Shown: positions 26,101 to 33,855 of the stretch, in pieces | Layout: the number at the start of each line of letters is the position of its first letter | How positions within the stretch are numbered: the stretch's first letter is position 1 | NCBI RefSeq assembly: GCF_900116365.1 | Contig: NZ_FPAG01000004.1 | Location: forward strand, 171,935 to 235,934 | Length of the DNA stretch: 64,000 nt | Direction of reading: 5' to 3' | Source: Zhouia amylolytica | GTDB lineage: Bacteria; Bacteroidota; Bacteroidia; Flavobacteriales; Flavobacteriaceae | Made by a program: the position numbers and the translations under genes | The notes under the pieces: model-generated | Database searches by the model: none | The model's input: only the letters and a program-made list of their open reading frames with translations | Told to the model about the DNA's origin: nothing

Positions 26101-26339
26101 GAAACCATATAGGTCATCCCTTCAACACCGTTTATTTGTTCTTCAATAGGAATGATAACACTCTCTATGATAGTCTCTGCGTTTGCTCCCGGATAAGATG
26201 CATTCACCTGTACCGTTGGCGGAGCTATATCTGGATATTGCGTTACCGGCAGGGTATAAAACCCAAGAACACCGAGCATTACAATGATAATAGATATTAC
26301 CGTAGAAAGAACAGGTCTTTCTATAAATTTCTTGAGCAT
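23199..26339 (-). CDS. RND efflux pump inner-membrane transporter, HAE1/AcrB type
   Basis: Proton-driven multidrug exporter of 1046 aa, the normal length of the HAE1 family. It starts MLKKFIERPVLSTVISIIIV with the first membrane helix. The large periplasmic loops and the second six-helix half are evident. The helix-4 motif GIVVDDAIVVVEA carries the two adjacent Asp residues of proton relay, and LLAKNAILIVEFA occurs in the second half, as in AcrB. Gene order (regulator, adaptor, pump, channel) is that of a self-contained efflux operon. Substrates cannot be inferred. Confidence 0.97.
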   Translation of the reverse strand: MLKKFIERPVLSTVISIIIVMLGVLGFYTLPVTQYPDIAPPTVQVNASYPGANAETIIESVIIPIEEQINGVEGMTYMVSSASNNGSANITVYFEQGVDPDIAAVNVQNRVARANALLPAEVIRAGVITQKQQTSALMYVAMYSENPDYNDTYVQNYLNINVRPEIQRIDGVGDVTVFGGKDYSMRIWIDPAKLSSYGVTTTEVVQAIGEESLEAAAGSLGQNSKQSFEYVIKYKGRYKTADEYNNIIIKSLGNGQFLRLKDVAKVELDAFSYNSISRSKGYPGVNFGIFQTAGSNAQEIIKEVYDKLDQLEKDFPEGVKYLVNYDTNKFLTASMNKVKHTLIEAFILVFFVVFIFLQDFKSTLIPAIAVPVAIIGTFFFLGVFGYSINLLTLFALILAIGIVVDDAIVVVEAVHAKLEEGYDSARKASISAMSEISGAIISITLVMAAVFVPITFIQGPSGVFYEQFGVTLIVAILISAVNALTLSPALCAIFLKPHTDKHNKKGLLQRFYSAFNVAFNATTAKYVKSLGFLVKHKWITGGILAVAVAAIIWANNTTPTGFVPTEDRGVIFVNVELPQGSSLDRTYSVTEDLYKTMSSIEGIKTASLINGQNFFSGAGSSYAMGFIILDDWDNRETEATSVNGILGQLYARTATMAEANIIFFTPPSIPGFGSSDGFEMRLLDRSSGELKDLDNVANEFVGALNQRPEIAFASNSFSTNFPQLELDVNIAKAKEAGVSVSNILATLQGYIGGYYAADFSRFGKQFRVYVQADPEDRKDVNSLNSMFVKNNQGEMAPVSEFVTLERVYGPQTVSRFNLFNAVTVNGSATPGFSSGDAIKAVNEVAKEHLPNNYEVAYSGITREEIASAGSSGIVFILSIVFVYFLLAAQYESYILPFSVLFSLPVGVAGAYLSTKFTGLENNIYFQIALIMLIGLLAKNAILIVEFAKQRREQGMSITDAAIAGAKSRLRPILMTSFAFILGLMPLVLAKGVGAEGNNSIGTGAAGGMLVGTILGVFIIPVLYIVFQWLQEKITGAPEVKSEIEEA

Positions 26340-26349
26340 AGCTGTTTAT

Positions 26350-27471
26350 TTATTTAAATACTTTGTTGAATGAATTAACAATGCTGTCAATGCTTGTTGG
26401 CTGTGGAACTATTTTAGTCCCGGGACGAACCTTGCTAACGCCTTTGGCTAAAATTTGATCCCCTTCTTGTAATCCCTCAGTGATTACCAGCAATCCATTG
26501 GTTTCTGCAGCACTTGTGATTGCCTTGGTCACCAAAGAATCATTTTCTACTACATAAACAAATCGCTTTCCTTGTTGCTCGAAGGTCGATAGTTCAGGAA
26601 CAACCAGGGCGTCGTCCATATGTCTTGGTAATAATATTTTACCACTACTACCGTTTCTTAATAAACCTTCCGGGTTTTTAAAAGTAGCTCTGAATGACAC
26701 TGTTCCTGTATTAGGATTTACCTCCCCTGTGATGGTCTCAATCTTTCCGGGATGACCATAGATAGATCCGTCAGCTAATTCTAATTGTACCTCAGGGATG
26801 TTTTTGGCTTTTTCATCCAGGGTATTTCCTTTCATGTTTCTCATAAATGAAATAAGCTCTTTTTCATTTAAAGAAAAATAAGCATACACTTCATTAATGT
26901 CTGAAACAGTCGTTAGTGGCTGTGCATCTTGCGGACTCACAAGGTTACCTTTTCTGAATGGAATACTTCCGACAACACCGTTAACGGGACTTTTTATATT
27001 AGCATAGTCTATGTTTGCTACAATACTACGATAGGTGCTTTTAGCCTGCTCAAGATTTGCTTTTGCAGTTTCCAATTGTACCGGACTGATAATGTCTTTT
27101 TCAACCAAAGGTTTAAGTTTGTCTACTTCTACCTGGGCAACATTAACACGGGCTTTTGCCGCTTCAGCATCCTGAGATAAAGATTGTGTCTCGAGTCTGA
27201 ACATACGTTGTCCCTTCTTCACCACTTCACCTTCATCTACTAAAACTTCCTGGATATATCCGGATACCTTTGCTCTAACTTTACTGTTCACAATTCCTTC
27301 TATACTTGCCGGGTAGCTTGTATGATCTTTTACCGACCTTTTTTCAACCTTAACAGTAGGATAAGGCATTGCACCTGGAGCCGCTTGTTGTTTAGCTTCA
27401 GAATTACCACAACTTATAAGGATTGCAGCAGAGGCAAGGATCAGGGAAACATTCAATAATTGCTTTCTCAT
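26350..27471 (-). CDS. RND efflux periplasmic adaptor (membrane fusion protein), lipoprotein
   Basis: AcrA-type adaptor, 373 aa, with a lipoprotein signal (ILISCGNSE, Cys about 22). Order of domains: beta-barrel/lipoyl half (YPASIEGIVNSKVRAKVSGYI; EVLVDEGEVVKKGQRMF), helical hairpin (LSQDAEAAKARVNVAQVEV...), second lipoyl half (IKSPVNGVVGS), then barrel and membrane-proximal domains. It joins the RND pump to the TolC-like channel. Its ATG overlaps the regulator's stop by 4 bp, so it is translationally coupled to it. Confidence 0.95.
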   Translation of the reverse strand: MRKQLLNVSLILASAAILISCGNSEAKQQAAPGAMPYPTVKVEKRSVKDHTSYPASIEGIVNSKVRAKVSGYIQEVLVDEGEVVKKGQRMFRLETQSLSQDAEAAKARVNVAQVEVDKLKPLVEKDIISPVQLETAKANLEQAKSTYRSIVANIDYANIKSPVNGVVGSIPFRKGNLVSPQDAQPLTTVSDINEVYAYFSLNEKELISFMRNMKGNTLDEKAKNIPEVQLELADGSIYGHPGKIETITGEVNPNTGTVSFRATFKNPEGLLRNGSSGKILLPRHMDDALVVPELSTFEQQGKRFVYVVENDSLVTKAITSAAETNGLLVITEGLQEGDQILAKGVSKVRPGTKIVPQPTSIDSIVNSFNKVFK

Positions 27472-27980
27472 GATTGTTCTTCGTTTATTAATGTAGAGGT
27501 TTTTTCTTTTAAGTTTTTAAGGTTTTTAATAACGTCTTCTATGAATAAGGAGTAATTTTTAGCAAACTGAATTCCAGGCAATGTTTCGCTGAAAGTGTTC
27601 TGCTGCTTGTGAAGTTTTATCTTAAAGTCGCTTACTTTGAGGTGAAGTTTACGCTCTTTTTCCCACATTTCAATTTTCTTTTCCAAACGTGTAACTATAT
27701 GTTTTGGATCTACCTTGAAGTAACGCTTTCGGTCACCTGGCTTGGTACAATATGAAACTATACCTGAGGTTTGTAGTAACTGAAGGTTTGTTGAGGTAGA
27801 ACTTTTACTGGCCTCTAAAGTTTCAACAATGGTATCGAAGGTGATGCCATTGATTTCTGAGAGTACGAGTAAAGAAAAGATCCTTGCAGATAAAGGAGAC
27901 ATATCTTCTGAGGTTTCGAAGTATACACCTAACTCTTCAATAAGTTCTTTTTTTTCTTCTGATAAATTATCCATATACAT
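27468..27980 (-). CDS. GbsR/MarR-type transcriptional regulator of the efflux operon
   Basis: A 170-aa winged-helix protein. A helix-turn-helix of MarR/GbsR type covers about residues 25-90 (ARIFSLLVLSEINGITFDTI, then LEASKSSTSTNLQLLQTSGI as recognition helix, then the wing YCTKPGDRKRYFKV). The C-terminal half is a long helical, charged dimerisation segment. In-frame starts at 27980 and 27974 are both possible. It is the first gene of the pump operon, and a 9-8-9 inverted repeat overlaps the promoter upstream, so autorepression together with pump repression is the simplest model (inference). Confidence 0.9.
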   Translation of the reverse strand: MYMDNLSEEKKELIEELGVYFETSEDMSPLSARIFSLLVLSEINGITFDTIVETLEASKSSTSTNLQLLQTSGIVSYCTKPGDRKRYFKVDPKHIVTRLEKKIEMWEKERKLHLKVSDFKIKLHKQQNTFSETLPGIQFAKNYSLFIEDVIKNLKNLKEKTSTLINEEQS

Positions 27981-28000
27981 GTATTCGTAATTTATTTGTG

Positions 28001-28008
28001 CAAATATA
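28001..28008 (-). promoter_or_regulatory. -7 promoter element of the efflux operon
   Basis: TATATTTG on the minus strand is an exact match to TAnnTTTG, 20 bp upstream of the regulator start. The operator arm at 28028-28036 sits where the -33 region is expected. Confidence 0.6.
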
Positions 28009-28010
28009 CG

Positions 28011-28036
28011 TTTAGTTCGGTTATTAGCGAACTAAA
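28011..28036. promoter_or_regulatory. inverted-repeat operator upstream of the regulator-efflux operon
   Basis: Perfect 9-bp inverted repeat TTTAGTTCG (28011-28019), 8-bp spacer, CGAACTAAA (28028-28036). It lies directly upstream of the -7 element and 31 bp from the regulator's start. The size and symmetry suit a dimeric winged-helix regulator such as the one encoded by the first gene. Confidence 0.75.
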
Positions 28037-28345
28037 AGAAGTTAATGGATTGTTAAATATTTTAAGCAGACCTTAATGTGTTGTTTTTATTGTAGTTACG
28101 TTTTGCTTGGAGTGTTTATAGGAGATTTATTTTTGGTTTTTAAACACGTAGTTTGCATTTAGTAATCCAAGACTTCTTGAAAGATTAAGATGAATCATAT
28201 GCTCAACTAGATTGTTAATCATATGATTAAATAAATAAAGATTGGATGTAAAGAAAATGAGTGTATTGTAACCAGATTCAATACTTAAAGGAAAAAATAA
28301 AACTGGAGTAAATTATGTATTATAGATATTGACCTTCCATAAATC
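28037..28345. other. gene-free region upstream of the efflux operon
   Basis: 309 bp of AT-rich sequence without a plausible coding frame. It contains two copies of AATCATATG within about 28 bp (near 28193-28220), the second inside the palindrome AATCATATGATT. I see no terminator for the conserved hypothetical gene ending at 28346 beyond AT-rich hairpins. Confidence 0.55.
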
Positions 28346-28744
28346 TTAATTACATAGAACGCCTCTCGACTTTAACAGCGGAATCTCCTGAGTTGCTTTT
28401 TCGTTAATAGTGTTTTTACGAAATAGAAATCTTCTTTCATATAATACACCGTCGAGTCCAAAGAAGGTGACAAAAAATTCATTATTTAATTTAAGAAGAT
28501 CCTCTTGGATTAATTCAATCTTTACCGAAGATTTGCTTTGAACTGTACCCAGACCATGTCGCATCACAGAAGTTTTGACCTTATTATCAAAACCTTTGGT
28601 GGTAACAAATACCATTTCTATTGCGGTGTCTTTGTTGTTTACCAGATAGGCATTCCAGTCATGACATTGGAATTCTTCATTCCATTCACGGACTATAGCA
28701 ACAATCACTTCTTTTGCTACCGGTATTTCAAAATCTTTCTTCAC
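28346..28744 (-). CDS. conserved hypothetical protein downstream of pheS
   Basis: A 132-aa soluble protein I do not recognise by function. It begins MKKDFEIPVAKEVIVAIVREW. The N-terminal half has mixed beta segments (DWNAYLVNN, AIEMVFVTTKGF), and the C-terminal half reads like beta-strands with basic residues (FFVTFFGLDGVLYERRFLFRKN). There is no signal or membrane segment. It follows pheS by 11 bp and is surely co-transcribed with it. I recall similar short proteins next to pheS in other Flavobacteriia, where they are sometimes wrongly labelled as a synthetase subunit; nothing in the sequence supports a tRNA synthetase role. Confidence 0.75.
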   Translation of the reverse strand: MKKDFEIPVAKEVIVAIVREWNEEFQCHDWNAYLVNNKDTAIEMVFVTTKGFDNKVKTSVMRHGLGTVQSKSSVKIELIQEDLLKLNNEFFVTFFGLDGVLYERRFLFRKNTINEKATQEIPLLKSRGVLCN

Positions 28745-28755
28745 TAAATATAAAT

Positions 28756-29775
28756 TTATAAAGCCGATTTGAACTGTTCTAAAAATCGAATGTCATTCTC
28801 ACTCAGCATTCGAATATCAGGAATCTGATGGAGTAACAGCGCAATACGATCTATTCCCATACCAAAAGCAAATCCTGAATATTCTTTTGAATCGATACCA
28901 CAATTATCCAAAACATTAGGATCTACCATTCCGCATCCCATAATCTCTAACCATCCGGTTCCCTTGGTTATTCGGTAGTCTATTTCATTATTTAGTCCCC
29001 AATACACATCAACTTCTGCACTTGGTTCCGTAAAAGGGAAATAAGATGGTCTTAACCTGATCTTAGACTTACCAAACATTTCAGTTGTGAAATATTGCAA
29101 TGTTTGTTTTAAATCAGCGAAAGATACTCCCTTGTCAATATAAAGACCTTCAACCTGATGGAAAAAACAATGAGAACGAGCCGATATAGCTTCATTTCTG
29201 TATACCCTTCCAGGAGAGATTGTTCTGATGGGAGGTTTGTTTTCTTCCATATAACGAACCTGAACGGAAGAAGTATGTGTACGTAAGAGTATGTCGGGAT
29301 CTGTTTGAATAAAGAAGGTGTCCTGCATATCCCTTGCCGGGTGGTATTCCGGAAGATTTAATGCAGTAAAATTATGCCAGTCATCCTCGATTTCCGGCCC
29401 CTCAGAAACATTAAATCCAATTCTTGAAAAGATATCGATAATCTGATTTTTAACAATTGAAATAGGATGTCTGCTACCTAACTGAATAGGTTCAGCCGGA
29501 CGTGTTAGATCTCCATATAATCCTTTGTCTTCTTCTTTACTTTCAAGAAGTTCTTTGATAGAGTTAACCTTATCTTCAGCTGCTTTTTTTAACTGGTTTA
29601 CAGCTTGTCCAAATTCTTTCTTTTGCTCATTAGGAACATTCTTGAATTCAGCAAAAAAGTCGTTTAAAATTCCTTTCTTACCAAGGTATTTAATACGAAA
29701 TGATTCTACAGTCTCTGCAGTTTCTGCTGTAAATTTTTCAACTTCTGCAATGTGTTCCTTTATCTTGTCGATCAT
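28756..29775 (-). CDS. pheS: phenylalanyl-tRNA synthetase alpha subunit
   Basis: Charges tRNA-Phe with phenylalanine as part of the alpha2beta2 enzyme with PheT, which is not in this window. With the ATG at 29775 it has 339 aa. An N-terminal coiled coil (residues 1-90) is followed by the class II catalytic core with [12 protein letters not shown] (motif 2) and [14 protein letters not shown] (motif 3). I chose MIDKIKEH as the start because an exact -7 element, TAACTTTG, lies at 29807-29800 on the minus strand, overlapping the next upstream ATG (29802), which would then be untranscribed. Confidence 0.96.
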   Translation of the reverse strand: MIDKIKEHIAEVEKFTAETAETVESFRIKYLGKKGILNDFFAEFKNVPNEQKKEFGQAVNQLKKAAEDKVNSIKELLESKEEDKGLYGDLTRPAEPIQLGSRHPISIVKNQIIDIFSRIGFNVSEGPEIEDDWHNFTALNLPEYHPARDMQDTFFIQTDPDILLRTHTSSVQVRYMEENKPPIRTISPGRVYRNEAISARSHCFFHQVEGLYIDKGVSFADLKQTLQYFTTEMFGKSKIRLRPSYFPFTEPSAEVDVYWGLNNEIDYRITKGTGWLEIMGCGMVDPNVLDNCGIDSKEYSGFAFGMGIDRIALLLHQIPDIRMLSENDIRFLEQFKSAL

Positions 29776-29799
29776 TTTTCCGGATACTTTTAAAGTGGG

Positions 29800-29807
29800 C
29801 AAAGTTA
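29800..29807 (-). promoter_or_regulatory. putative -7 promoter element of pheS
   Basis: TAACTTTG on the minus strand matches TAnnTTTG exactly. Transcription would begin about 29793, 18 nt before the chosen start codon. Confidence 0.5.
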
Positions 29808-29853
29808 ATTATTTTTTGATCAAATAATAGTTATTAACAATGCTTTGATGTTT

Positions 29854-30207
29854 TTAAAAAAAATCTCTGTCTCTGAAGTAATTAACTATGGCCTCTTTCA
29901 TCAATACGCTCTGTTCTCCAGCCTTTAATGAAGGTAAAGTTTCTTTGATTTTGTAATGAGGCCAGCCATCATTATCAAAAAACTCAAATTCGTAATATCC
30001 ATAGGGCTCTAAAAGGCGACAAATGGCAATATGCATTAGATTAACCTTATCGTCTTTTTTGAATCGCTTTTTAAGCTGCCCCAATTCTTGTACTCCGATT
30101 AAATATAGTATGGCGTCAATGTCGAGGATATCTCCATCAGCAAATTGGTTCGATAAACTCGATACTATTTCCTCCCACTGCTCTTTTAAATTTTCATCTC
30201 TTTTCAT
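29854..30207 (-). CDS. conserved hypothetical protein (117 aa)
   Basis: Small, soluble, acidic protein of unknown function. A helical N-terminus (EEIVSSLSNQFADGDILDIDAILYLIGVQELGQL) is followed by a helix with a Met/His-rich stretch (DKVNLMHIAICRLLEPYGYYEFEFFDNDGWPHYKI). There is no signal or membrane segment. It precedes pheS in the same direction, with 78 bp between. TACCTTTG (minus strand, 30237-30230) is an exact -7 element 23 bp upstream of its start. I recall such proteins as conserved in Flavobacteriia but know no function. Confidence 0.75.
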   Translation of the reverse strand: MKRDENLKEQWEEIVSSLSNQFADGDILDIDAILYLIGVQELGQLKKRFKKDDKVNLMHIAICRLLEPYGYYEFEFFDNDGWPHYKIKETLPSLKAGEQSVLMKEAIVNYFRDRDFF

Positions 30208-30354
30208 AAGTTATCACTACTTAATGGGTCAAAGGTACAAAGACCTGACTTTTATTACTATCATTTTAAGAAAGTCTTATTGCTTACAGGATGTTTTTTC
30301 ATGTAAAGGTCAAATCTTTATTAATTGTATATTTACGATGAAAAATTTTTCTTA

Positions 30355-30849
30355 ATGAATTTTATAGACATTGTATTAGGGGGGCTTATTCTTTTTGGAT
30401 TTGTTAGAGGGCTTATAAAAGGGCTTTTTATTGAAGTGGCTTCTCTGGTAGCACTTATTCTAGGAATTTATGGAGCTATTCACTTCTCTTATTTCGCAGG
30501 TGATTTTTTAAATGAAAAGCTCGAATGGGATAAAAATCACATTAATTTGATTGCTTTTGCAGTAACATTTGTAGCCATTGTTTTTCTTGTATATATGCTC
30601 GGAAAGCTATTAACCAAGATGGCTAGTATGGTAGCACTTGGCTTATTAAATAGAATTCTGGGTGGTATTTTTGGAGGGCTTAAACTTATGATCATCTTAG
30701 CCGCAATCCTAATTTTTATTGATAGAAGTAATACCGTTTTAGGATTTGTAGATGAAAATACCATTGATACTTCGGTCTTGTATAACCCTGTTAAAAGCAC
30801 CGGGGAAAAAATATTTGGCTTTGTGCTCGAGTCCAGAAACTTGGAGTAG
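30355..30849 (+). CDS. CvpA-family inner-membrane protein
   Basis: A 164-aa protein with four predicted helices. The N-terminus MNFIDIVLGGLILFGFVRGL, with the short loop to helix 2, is the CvpA pattern, and the second half has the small-residue-rich LGLLNRILGGIFGGLK. CvpA proteins affect envelope function and colicin V export in E. coli; the molecular role is uncertain. I chose the ATG at 30355; a TTG 30 bp upstream would add residues outside the family pattern. A strong terminator follows at 30864. Confidence 0.88.
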   Translation: MNFIDIVLGGLILFGFVRGLIKGLFIEVASLVALILGIYGAIHFSYFAGDFLNEKLEWDKNHINLIAFAVTFVAIVFLVYMLGKLLTKMASMVALGLLNRILGGIFGGLKLMIILAAILIFIDRSNTVLGFVDENTIDTSVLYNPVKSTGEKIFGFVLESRNLE

Positions 30850-30863
30850 AGATTTAATAGAAT

Positions 30864-30894
30864 AAAAAAAACCGCTGGATCCAGCGGTTTTTTT
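30864..30894. terminator. strong bidirectional terminator between cvpA and the carbonic anhydrase gene
   Basis: Self-complementary stem AAAACCGCTGGA (30868-30879) with TCCAGCGGTTTT (30880-30891), essentially without loop in the DNA (a few bases would open in RNA), flanked by A and T runs so that it works on both strands for the two convergent genes. Confidence 0.93.
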
Positions 30895-30904
30895 AATATC
30901 ATCT

Positions 30905-31531
30905 TTAGTCTAAATGATATATTTCCATGATGTCTTTTAATATATTGTCGAAATTTATGTTCAAGTCTATTAGTTTACCCGTATGAACATCAAAAACCCA
31001 TCCATGTACTTTTAGTCCTCGATCTCTGTTTGCTTTTTGTACTGCAGCTGTTTTTATTAGATTGACGCATTGTTCTTGAACATTAAGTTCAACCAGACGA
31101 TCGTATCTTTTGTCCTCATCTTCGATTGAATTCAGTTCATTACTATGAATTCTGTATACATCCCGAATATTTCTTAGCCATGGATTTAGAATTCCTAGGT
31201 CGGCAGATTGCATAGCCGCCTTAACACCACCGCATGCATAATGTCCGCATACAATAACGTGTTTCACTTTTAGATGATCTACAGCGTAGTTCAAAACAGA
31301 CATCACATTCAGATCAACGCTGATAACCATATTCGCGATGTTACGATGTACAAAAACCTCCCCGGGTTTCGCTCCCATCATATCTTCTGCAGTAACACGA
31401 CTGTCTGAGCATCCGATATAAAGCAATTCTGGACTTTGTCCTTTTCCTAATTCTTCAAAATAATTAGAATCTAAGCTTAATTTATCCTTAACCCAAGCTT
31501 CGTTATTTTTAAATACGTTTTCTAATTTCAT
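30905..31531 (-). CDS. beta-class carbonic anhydrase
   Basis: Interconverts CO2 and bicarbonate; 208 aa. The zinc-binding residues of beta carbonic anhydrases are visible: Cys and Asp in IGCSDSRVTAEDMM, and His and Cys in VCGHYACGGVKAA. It is cytoplasmic. It lies 12 bp downstream of a SulP-family transporter on the same strand, a pairing that in other bacteria forms a bicarbonate uptake and conversion unit. The operon ends at the bidirectional terminator at 30864. Confidence 0.95.
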   Translation of the reverse strand: MKLENVFKNNEAWVKDKLSLDSNYFEELGKGQSPELLYIGCSDSRVTAEDMMGAKPGEVFVHRNIANMVISVDLNVMSVLNYAVDHLKVKHVIVCGHYACGGVKAAMQSADLGILNPWLRNIRDVYRIHSNELNSIEDEDKRYDRLVELNVQEQCVNLIKTAAVQKANRDRGLKVHGWVFDVHTGKLIDLNINFDNILKDIMEIYHLD

Positions 31532-31543
31532 AATAATTACATT

Positions 31544-33412
31544 TTAATATTTATCTTTTACATTATTTTTAATCCATTGAGTACACTCTTTAAATGATTT
31601 GAATATGTGTTCTTCCGGAATTAAATCTGGAATTATATCAATTTGCTCCATCATATATCGAGGTTGTCTCAGTAAATCTACAAATAGTACATTTATACCA
31701 TTCTTTTTAATTAATTCCTGTAAGACATCTTCCATTGCATACAAACCGGATTGATCCATGTACTGCATTCGTCCGAGTCTTATGACAACAGTTGAAGCGG
31801 TGTCAGGAATTTGTTTGGCTAAACTTTGGAAATCACTGGTGGAACCAAAGAATAGCGGGCCTTTTAAGTGTTTAATAAAAACTTCCTCTTTTAATTTTTC
31901 AGGAAAATCTTTTTCGTCTTTCCAGGCTTTTTCCGCAGACAGGGCTTTTACATCTGAACGCTCGGCCGTAAGATCACCAATTTTCTTCATAAACATTAAA
32001 GAAGCAATTACTAAGCCAATACCTACAGCGTAAACTAAATTCCAAAATGTAGAAAGTAGAAGTACAACTAGCATAATTAAAACTTCAGAACTCAATTTTA
32101 TTGGACCTAGTTTGATGTCTTTAGGAAGACTTGGAATTGCCTTCAGACCTTTATAGTCCATTACTCCAATACCAACAGTGATAAGTATTCCTGCAAGTAC
32201 TGCTGCTGGAATTTGCGATGCGATAGGCCCCAGTGCCAATAGTATTATTAAAAGCATCACACCAGCTATCATACCTGATAATTTTGTTTTACCGCCGGAT
32301 TGAATGTTTACCACAGTTCTAATAGTGGCCCCTGCACCCGGGATACCTCCGAATATTGCACCAATACTATTTCCGATTCCCTGACCTACTAATTCTTTAT
32401 TAGGTTTGTGTTTGGTCTTGGTCATGTTATCGGCAACAACACTGGTAAGCAAAGAGTCGATGGCCCCTAATAATGCCAATGTCAGGGCCGTAAAGATATA
32501 TGGGGTGACGCTGCTTAATTTAAAAGAAGAGAAAATTTCCAGGTTTGGAACTGGGAATCCACTAGGGATTTCTTCAATTGGTTCGTAATCTAATCCAAAT
32601 CCTACCGCTATTCCAGACATTACAATTAACGCTACTAACGTACTCGGAACAGCTGTAGTTATTCTTTTAAATCCGTATATGATAAAAATTGTTCCCAATG
32701 CCAGTATTACTTCTAACCATTTTATGTTGCTAAGTGCTCTGCCTAATACTTTAAAAGTTCCTAATACACCAGAGGCTTCTTTAGCCGCGAGGGTTTTAGA
32801 TTCTTTTAGAATATCCGCTTCCGTCACCTTTTCTGCTCTATTGATAGTTTCTTTAAAATCTTCCAATACCAGAATTCCTTCACCAGCTTCTTCCTTTAAT
32901 ATGTTTTCTAGTATGACTTCTTCAGCTTGTGGTTTAAAGGTATCAACATATTCTTGATCTTCTTTTGGGTAATAACCTACTGCTGGAAGAATTTGGGTTA
33001 TTAGAATTATAACACCAATAGCAGTCATGAATCCTGATACTACCGGATATGGAATGTACCTTATATATTTTCCCAATCCTAAAGCTCCTAATCCAATTTG
33101 CATTAAACCAGCTAATAAGAATACGGTAAGAATGGCGGGCAAGGCCTTATTTACATCACCGTCATTTGCGGCGATTATTCCGGCTATGACAACCATACTC
33201 ACGGCTGTCATCGGAGCAGTCGGTCCAGAAATTTGAGTGTTGGTACCGCCAAACATGGCAGCAAAGAAACTAATAAAAATAGCGCCATATAAACCAGCGC
33301 TTGGTCCTAAGCCTGAACTTACACCAAACGCTAAAGCTAATGGTAGTGCTACAATACCGGCAGTTATACCACCAAAGGCATCTCCTTTGATGTTAGAGAA
33401 TAATTTTTTCAT
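31544..33412 (-). CDS. SulP-family anion transporter with STAS domain
   Basis: A 622-aa inner-membrane transporter. The membrane part shows the SulP motifs GLYGAIFISFFAAMFGGT and ISGPTAPMTA. The C-terminus (about 505-615) is a STAS domain with VVIRLGRMQYMDQSGLYAME. A charged insertion of about 80 residues (148-230, rich in Glu and Lys) lies between the transmembrane segments ending QILPAVGYYP and starting WLEVILALG; it is absent from ordinary SulP proteins I know. Because carbonic anhydrase follows after 12 bp, bicarbonate is a likelier substrate than sulfate (inference). A 7-bp inverted repeat at 33451-33468 lies in the upstream region. Confidence 0.93.
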   Translation of the reverse strand: MKKLFSNIKGDAFGGITAGIVALPLALAFGVSSGLGPSAGLYGAIFISFFAAMFGGTNTQISGPTAPMTAVSMVVIAGIIAANDGDVNKALPAILTVFLLAGLMQIGLGALGLGKYIRYIPYPVVSGFMTAIGVIILITQILPAVGYYPKEDQEYVDTFKPQAEEVILENILKEEAGEGILVLEDFKETINRAEKVTEADILKESKTLAAKEASGVLGTFKVLGRALSNIKWLEVILALGTIFIIYGFKRITTAVPSTLVALIVMSGIAVGFGLDYEPIEEIPSGFPVPNLEIFSSFKLSSVTPYIFTALTLALLGAIDSLLTSVVADNMTKTKHKPNKELVGQGIGNSIGAIFGGIPGAGATIRTVVNIQSGGKTKLSGMIAGVMLLIILLALGPIASQIPAAVLAGILITVGIGVMDYKGLKAIPSLPKDIKLGPIKLSSEVLIMLVVLLLSTFWNLVYAVGIGLVIASLMFMKKIGDLTAERSDVKALSAEKAWKDEKDFPEKLKEEVFIKHLKGPLFFGSTSDFQSLAKQIPDTASTVVIRLGRMQYMDQSGLYAMEDVLQELIKKNGINVLFVDLLRQPRYMMEQIDIIPDLIPEEHIFKSFKECTQWIKNNVKDKY

Positions 33413-33450
33413 ATAAATACTTAATTTAAGTTATAAATGAATAGGGGGTA

Positions 33451-33468
33451 TGAATGCATAAGCATTCA
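33451..33468. repeat. inverted repeat upstream of the SulP/carbonic anhydrase pair
   Basis: TGAATGC (33451-33457), ATAA, GCATTCA (33462-33468), about 40-55 bp upstream of the SulP start. It is a possible operator; there is no T tract, so a terminator is less likely. Confidence 0.45.
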
Positions 33469-33496
33469 TTGTTAATAAAGTTAATAAAAATAGGGA

Positions 33497-33799
33497 TTAT
33501 GCTTCCTGTTCAGGAGGCGGGCAATGCTGATTCAGAACAATCGATGGATAGTAGTTGTCGACATACACGAAATCGGCATTGTTTTTTTTGCTATCAGTGA
33601 TGTAGTAATTACTGAATCTATAATGTGAAAATACATAGTCTTTTTCCGCTGAGGAGGTAGAGCTTTTATTTTCTTCTTCTGCTAAACTAAAAAAAATAGA
33701 AGTGTCTGCATCAGATTTAATAATACTCATGACAGTGGGAGCCGCAATAAAAGCGGTAAAAATTAATAGAAATAAAACAGCATAGTTTCTTCCCCTCAT
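33497..33799 (-). CDS. small membrane-anchored hypothetical protein
   Basis: A 100-aa protein starting MRGRNYAVLFLLIFTAF, with one hydrophobic helix (residues 5-26) and then a hydrophilic, probably periplasmic part ending in CPPPEQEA. I do not recognise a family. The ATG at 33799 is preferred to 33817, which overlaps an exact -7 element (TATATTTG, minus strand 33822-33815). The predicted leader is then only about 9 nt. It lies between batE and the SulP gene, all on the minus strand, but probably has its own promoter. Confidence 0.6.
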   Translation of the reverse strand: MRGRNYAVLFLLIFTAFIAAPTVMSIIKSDADTSIFFSLAEEENKSSTSSAEKDYVFSHYRFSNYYITDSKKNNADFVYVDNYYPSIVLNQHCPPPEQEA

Positions 33800-33814
33800 G
33801 AGGTAAAATTTCCT

Positions 33815-33822
33815 CAAATATA
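33815..33822 (-). promoter_or_regulatory. putative -7 promoter element of the small membrane protein
   Basis: TATATTTG on the minus strand, an exact TAnnTTTG match, about 16 bp ahead of the ATG at 33799. Confidence 0.4.
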
Positions 33823-33855
33823 ATAGAAATGAATGGGAGTATTGTTAAATAAGCT

